Positions 58,511-64,000 of a stretch of 64,000 nt of DNA are shown here, one piece after another. A program made the position numbers and the translations under genes. Every line of letters begins with the position of its first letter. Position 1 is the stretch's first letter. The stretch spans positions 9,321,403 through 9,385,402 of the forward strand of contig NC_031768.1 of the NCBI RefSeq assembly GCF_001522545.3, written 5' to 3'. Under the pieces are notes generated by a model. The model was not told where the DNA came from. It saw only the letters and a list, made by a program, of their open reading frames with translations, and made no database searches. This DNA comes from Parus major (taxonomy: Eukaryota > Chordata > Aves > Passeriformes > Paridae).

Positions 58511-61500
58511 GCTATTATTTTGTAAAGAGTTTTCATTTACTGTAATTTGCACTTAAGCATTCAGCTTCTTATAAAAGACTGTATTTTACTGTCAGGAAGC
58601 TGAAATGATTCCTTTTTTCTTAGAAATACAGACAGATTATATTTTGGGGAAAATGCATGCTCTTTCTTCTTTTGTCCAGTTTGATGCTGTGGGTCAGAAC
58701 TGCTGTAAATTTTCCTTTCTCTCTGATGATTTTTTTAATATCTCTAATTATAAAAATATGTGCACATATTAGCCAACCTAGATAGAAATATAATCACTGT
58801 AAATTCCACCTCCTACCCTATTCTCTTCAGAAATCAAATCCAAAAAGCCTCAACTCATTCATCCCATTCATCCCATTGTATGTGGGATAAACTCCTGCAA
58901 TTCCCACATTCTTGCAAAGAGAAGTCCCTTTTACCATATTTATTTATTTGTGGGGTTTTTTTTGTTTATCTATGATTTAATTTCAAAGGATGAGATATCA
59001 GTAGCACAAAGGACAAATAGTTATCTCTTATCTTCTTTATGTGGGGAAAATTATCTCTCAAGAGGCAGTGGCTGTTCAGTGTCAAGGTATAGCTGGAGTT
59101 CAGTCACAGCATAAAGCAAATTTCTGTTTGACACTGAGTATCTCATGGGACAGAACCAAAACCAAACTGTGAACACAGTATGAGTAAAAGAACAATAGGG
59201 AACAGCAGATGAGTGTGCTTCACCCTGTGGATATTTCTATATGAAAAAGTATCTGTGGCTCATTGTACCTCAGCCTGGAAGCTCACAACCTTCTCTTTGC
59301 CTGACTATCTGTTTGCTTGTGGTTTTTATCACAATATTTGGGAAATTCATCTTTTTGTGCCTGCTGGAACCCCAGTGAGGTAACACAGCCAGTTGAAAAT
59401 ACCCTGGGATTTCCTTTTGCCAGAGGAAACAGCCTTCCTGGGAACTGGCCTGGGGTGTGTTACAGCAAAGCTTGCCTTGCTTTCACAGCCTAGCAGGAAC
59501 ATTGCTCAAGACTTTTGGGATGGAAATTGTTGCAGTTATCCACAGTATGTACATTTATTGACCCCATATGGCATACAATTAAATGAATACATGAAGTAAG
59601 GAGCTGCTGTAGACCCTCTGGAGGAGCTCTTCCAATAGCAGTGAAAGTGTGACTGAGTCTGTGTCTCACCCAAGGAGCTTAGAGACAGGTAGGGAGCTGA
59701 AGAACAGTTCCACAAAAGCTCCTCAAGTAAATAATCTCAGCATTAATGGCAAAGTATTTCTTGTTCCCTCTAATGCTATTTTCTGCACTGAGACTGTGCA
59801 GTCCTGGCTGAGTTCAGGACTTGGCAACGTCTGCTGAGGTTGTTAAAATGTAGTTTATTTTATGTCCAATACATCTAATGCTTTTGTGGATACAGCTTTA
59901 TTAATGTTAAGCGTTGTTAAAAAAGAAAATTACTGAACTGGAAAATTATATTGTTGCAGACTGATCTTGTTAGTTGAGTGACTGTAAATAATATGGCCCA
60001 TTGCATGTGACAATGAAAAATTATATTGATTCATACTAAAGTGTACTCCATTCTCATATGTCATGGTAATGCTGAAAAGATTTTATTTTAGAAGCAGACA
60101 ATAAAGGGTTGATCTTGAAGAACTTCTCAGAAAATTTCTTCCACCTTTTTATTGCACCAAAGTATTTGAAATTCATATGGATTTTACAGAACACCTTGAT
60201 TTTAATCTCTGTATGTACACGTACAGGTATATTTACTTACTCTGGGAAACTTCTGATTGATGTTGAAGGGAGTCATATTTTCCTCCAAGAAAAGAAGCCA
60301 GGTCACAGAGCTGCCCCAGAAACATTCTAACAGCTTCAGAAATTATGATCTTTATCACTCCAAAAACACATGATGAAGTCTAACCATCTTGGTTTCCCCA
60401 GAGATCTTGTGACAATATTCCCCATCATGTGAAATTTTTTCTTCTGGAAAAACTCTGTAGGGTTTAGCCATGAATCTAGAAAAGTTCTCAGATGGTTTCA
60501 GAACTTGTTTCTTTCTGGTAGCTGCTGTCAATGTACAATGACTTTACATATACACTCTAACACTCTGACTGTAATGGCTAGGCTTGCTTTTAAAAAAATC
60601 AAAATTATGGATACCTTAGTAGACTAAGAGTATTTTAAGCAAATTATTTTCACATGGTAATAGAGCAAATGCCATGATAATATAGCAAAGGCTTGGCTGA
60701 AAACCAATAAAAGTCAGTCAGCATCTGCCATTCTGCCTCCAAGTACACTGCAGCAAAGCCAGACTGTTTAAATATGTAATGATTTTCTAACTTAAGTGGC
60801 TTCTGAAAGCAATCTTTAAACTTCTATACAATTCTATCCCATAAAATTCTTTTATAAGAGATATAAATAATTTAGGTGGAAATGTGCTTTCCTAATTGAG
60901 CTTCACTCTGGCAAGAGGGCAACTCTCCTTGCAATGAAAGGGTTGAATAATGCTTCCAGAATATGCCATGTCTTCTTGCACAGGTGAAAATGGCCCTAAC
61001 CATCAGGCAGAAGTTTATCTCCTGACAGAAATATGAAATATTGTCTCAATTTTTAATAAATTAATTCCTGTAAAATCATGGGGAAACCTAAATTTTAGGT
61101 TGAAAGACCAAAAAGGAAAAAAAAAAAGTAAAGTAGCTCTATAAAATTCTGATGTCTCTGAAAATCATTAGCAAGACTTACACTCAACACTGTTAAAACT
61201 TGCAGTCAGATAGAGAGAAAGCTGTGGGGATGACCATAATTAGAGGATGAGTGTGTGGAAGTAGCACAAGACTAAGCTGAGAAGGGATGACCCATGCAGT
61301 GCTGATCTGCACTGCAAACCAGGGCTGCAAAATTGCTTTCCAGTGGGGTTGCAGATGGTGTGCAAAGCTCTGATGTACTAAGAAAAGAAAACCTAGTAGC
61401 AAGTAGAGAAAGCTGATACTCCAAGATCTAAAGAATTCCCTGACAGGGAAATTTGAGGCAGTGCTCTCTGGAATTGGTGCTATACTTAGTTAATTAACTA

Positions 61501-64000
61501 AACTTGTCTGGCTATCCTTGCTGTAGCTCCCCTGTTATAAATCCTGTCACAGCGCACCTGCTGGGGCGCAGCTCTGGAGCTGGTCTGAGAAGGGCAATTG
61601 AGCAATTTGTATTGCTTTGGTGATTATGGACTCTTGTGTGGCTGTGCTAATTTATGCCATTGCCCTTGGAGAAAAGCAGAATAAGGAGAAACAGAAACTG
61701 TTTTGTTCCTTTGTCCTTTGGGCTTTCAGAGGCTTAATGTGCACCGTGTGCAAGAATTATTTTGTGGTGACAAAGACATAGGGAGGGAACTATCTCGAAG
61801 GCCCTGTCAATAGTTGGGGGATGTTAAAACACAGTGAAATATGTTAATGACATATTAAGTATTCAGACACCATTTATTTACATTTCATTCTTTCATCTGT
61901 TTGAGAAGCACTTTCTAAGGACAAGTGTTACAAGGAACAATTTGTGTTTCCTTAAATTAGGATATGTTTTAAAAGGCTTATCAGTAGTGTAATTTTTCAT
62001 GTAACTTTAATGTGACTTTTTGCCCGTGTAACAACCCCAAAAGCTGAATTTAGGCATTGTGCTTATGTAGGTCTGAAGCCATCAGAAAACAAGTTACCTA
62101 GTAGGATGTTTTTGTTCCTTCAGAAAGGAAAAATAATATATTCATTGATTGTGTCCAGCTCTGGCCACTTCATCACAGCAAGCAAATCATCAGAAAGGAA
62201 CAACCAATTATTCAAGGCAGGAAAAAAATCATTATCACAGCAGTTACAAAACTTGCATTATTTAGATAATAGAGACAGATAAGGTAATAGATAAGGGACA
62301 ATAGGAAGATGTGAAGATATGCAAATGCTCTGAATAAGTTCCATGTGAGTCATGACATAGGTTGGATTGCTCTGTGGATAATATAAACAATTATACTACT
62401 ATTAATACCACTTTATTTTTTAAGGAATAAAGCCAGTTACATTTCTGGGAATAGCTAGTCTGTATCTGAAAAGAGTTAAGTACAAATCTACCTTGGAAAC
62501 ATAAGTAACATCTATTAGTTTCAGCCTCATAATTGCAAAAGTATTCCCAGAATAGGGCAAAAGATATTTTGCTGATTATGTTTGTAAGGTATTCTTTCTA
62601 ATAGATGGATCATAGATCAATGCAGAGCTGCTGATTTTGGTACTTAATGGCTTCCATTATCACTGAGTGCACTGAAATTCTTAATATTTACCCATATGAA
62701 AAGCAAGAGACTACTCCACTGCACAAATAGGAAGATAAAGTTCTGGATAAATATTTAAGTGATTTACCCAAGGTCATGTAAGGATGCTGGCAGACTGGGG
62801 ACTCTGTCACAGACTTGTGCCTCACCAATTTGTTTCTTTATCCAGGGGTAAAATAAGCCACACCTGGAGCTGGTGTGAGTGGTTGTGGGAGGGACCCAGT
62901 TTTAGCTGTCAGAAACTGGGGGAAGGCCACAACACTCAGTTCCAGCCCTCGACCTGAATCTCTAGAAAGCTTTCTTTAACTTTCCTTGTGGAACATGAAG
63001 ACTCTGCAGGAAGCACATGAGCTCAGGCTGGGCCACAGCTCCCTGCAGAATGCCAGGAGTGCTCCTCAGAATGCTCCTGCATGGGGACACTCCCATGGGA
63101 AACCCCTGCTGCTTGTTTGGGAGCTCTGCCTGAAGAGCCAGAGCTCTCCTCATCCCTCATCTCTCTCTGCATTTATCACCTACAAATGTGTCCCTTGTGA
63201 ACAAGGATGAGAACAGTGATTCATATTGTGATTATTATAGATAATTATAGATTACAAATTTAGTGAAAGTACATGGAACACTCTGGAAATCCTTGTTATA
63301 AACATAAAAACCCAACTTTTTTAGAAGCTGGTCAAACCAAAATGCAAACAAACAAAAAACTCTTACGAGGATTTATGCTTCTGGAAATTGCAGAAGTAGC
63401 TTTCAAAATTTAGTTTTAAGTTAGCTAGAAAACCAATAGAGTGAGTTCAGGTCTCTAAAACACCCAAACCAAGATTTCAAGTAGTACAGGAAGTTTGAGA
63501 GCCCTTTCAAAGAATTACCTAGTGCTCATTTAAGTGGTTTCTCATGAATTGCAATTACGTGAGTCTCTAAAGACAGTTTTAGTCTCATATGTGCAACATC
63601 AAGAACTTAGAATACTTTTATTTTCCTCAGTAATTATTTTTTATTTAGAGATGTAGAGTGTTCTGTTTTCCACAACTACTGGGAAAATAAGATGAAAGTG
63701 ACCTTTGGAGAATCAATTTTTGTAAGCTTTGTGTTGGTCTTCAAAAATATAGCTCTTTGGAACCGCTATTCAAGGACTCTGTTTTACAGTTAATTGAATT
63801 CAACATATTATTTTCAAAAGTCTTCTGTTTTGAAGCATTTCTGGGATGTTTCTCTATTGATTCTAAATGTGTGTGCATTGTGCAAAAATGTTGCAGTCAT
63901 GTGGATACAGGATAATATTGGTGGAAAATGAAAGTGAAATAGAGGTCAGAAAACTGAACAGGGGAAAAAAAACCTGAAAACCTAAGAGGAATGCAAATGT

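Larger units (their letters stand above)
52203..64000. other. Non-coding stretch, no supported gene
   Basis: About 11.8 kb. Frames are all short and unrecognised. Simple sequence includes an AT-rich part (52785-52870), a (CAAA)n tract (53607-53657), a short CA run near 56769-56785, duplications at 58103-58132 and an A15 run (58496-58510). A non-repetitive segment at about 61540-61900 and a GC-richer one at 62840-63210 hold no recognised coding or repeat content. Confidence 0.55.

Noticed and set aside
1..64000. Endogenous retrovirus or LTR, DNA transposon, tRNA-derived SINE, tRNA or CRISPR array
   Set aside because: No LTR pair, retroviral gene, terminal inverted repeat pair, tRNA-type promoter box pair or regularly spaced repeat-spacer array was recognised by eye; a library search could still find old fragments.

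Overview
This window looks like nuclear DNA from a bird. The evidence is a set of CR1 LINE retrotransposon fragments, several ending in the degenerate ATTCTRTG-type 3' repeats typical of avian CR1. They sit at low density in otherwise AT-rich sequence with short simple repeats and two CpG-rich patches. Nothing here identifies the species or order. No complete protein-coding gene, tRNA, rRNA, CRISPR array or operon was recognised. Almost every open frame is under about 120 codons, and the longer ones lie inside or antisense to CR1 copies, cross homopolymer runs or cross the assembly gap. The window is best read as intergenic or deep intronic sequence.

Layout. Bases 1-262 are CpG-rich and may be the edge of a CpG island, with a 22-bp tandem duplication inside. 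A CR1 3' end follows at 389-480 with a 12-bp tail repeat. From about 0.5 to 11.2 kb there is non-coding AT-rich DNA holding a long (ATT)n microsatellite (8487-8602), a nearly G-free A/C-rich tract (9128-9270) and an ATACAAAT-type repeat (9632-9704). The largest CR1 copy (about 11255-12720, + strand) carries a wrecked reverse transcriptase region and a recognisable 3' end. Smaller CR1 pieces lie at 16453-16637 (+), 26276-26810 (-), 29668-29705 (+), 32871-33060 (-), 38601-38858 (-) and 43155-43880 (+).

The strongest candidate for a functional element is the CpG-rich island at about 34254-35242. It contains a 65-bp tandem repeat interrupted by a 304-base assembly gap (34548-34851) and could be an unannotated promoter. 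One possible internal coding exon is noted at 51895-52202: 102 open codons between a good splice acceptor and a GTGAGT donor. It matches no family I recognise and its other strand is also open, so it is weak. The rest (about 0.5-11, 13-26, 35-43, 44-52 and 52-64 kb) contains no supported gene; a few non-repetitive stretches could be conserved regulatory DNA, but this cannot be judged from one sequence.

I did not find evidence of a new biological system. The items most worth checking are the CpG island with its gap-spanning minisatellite and the candidate exon.
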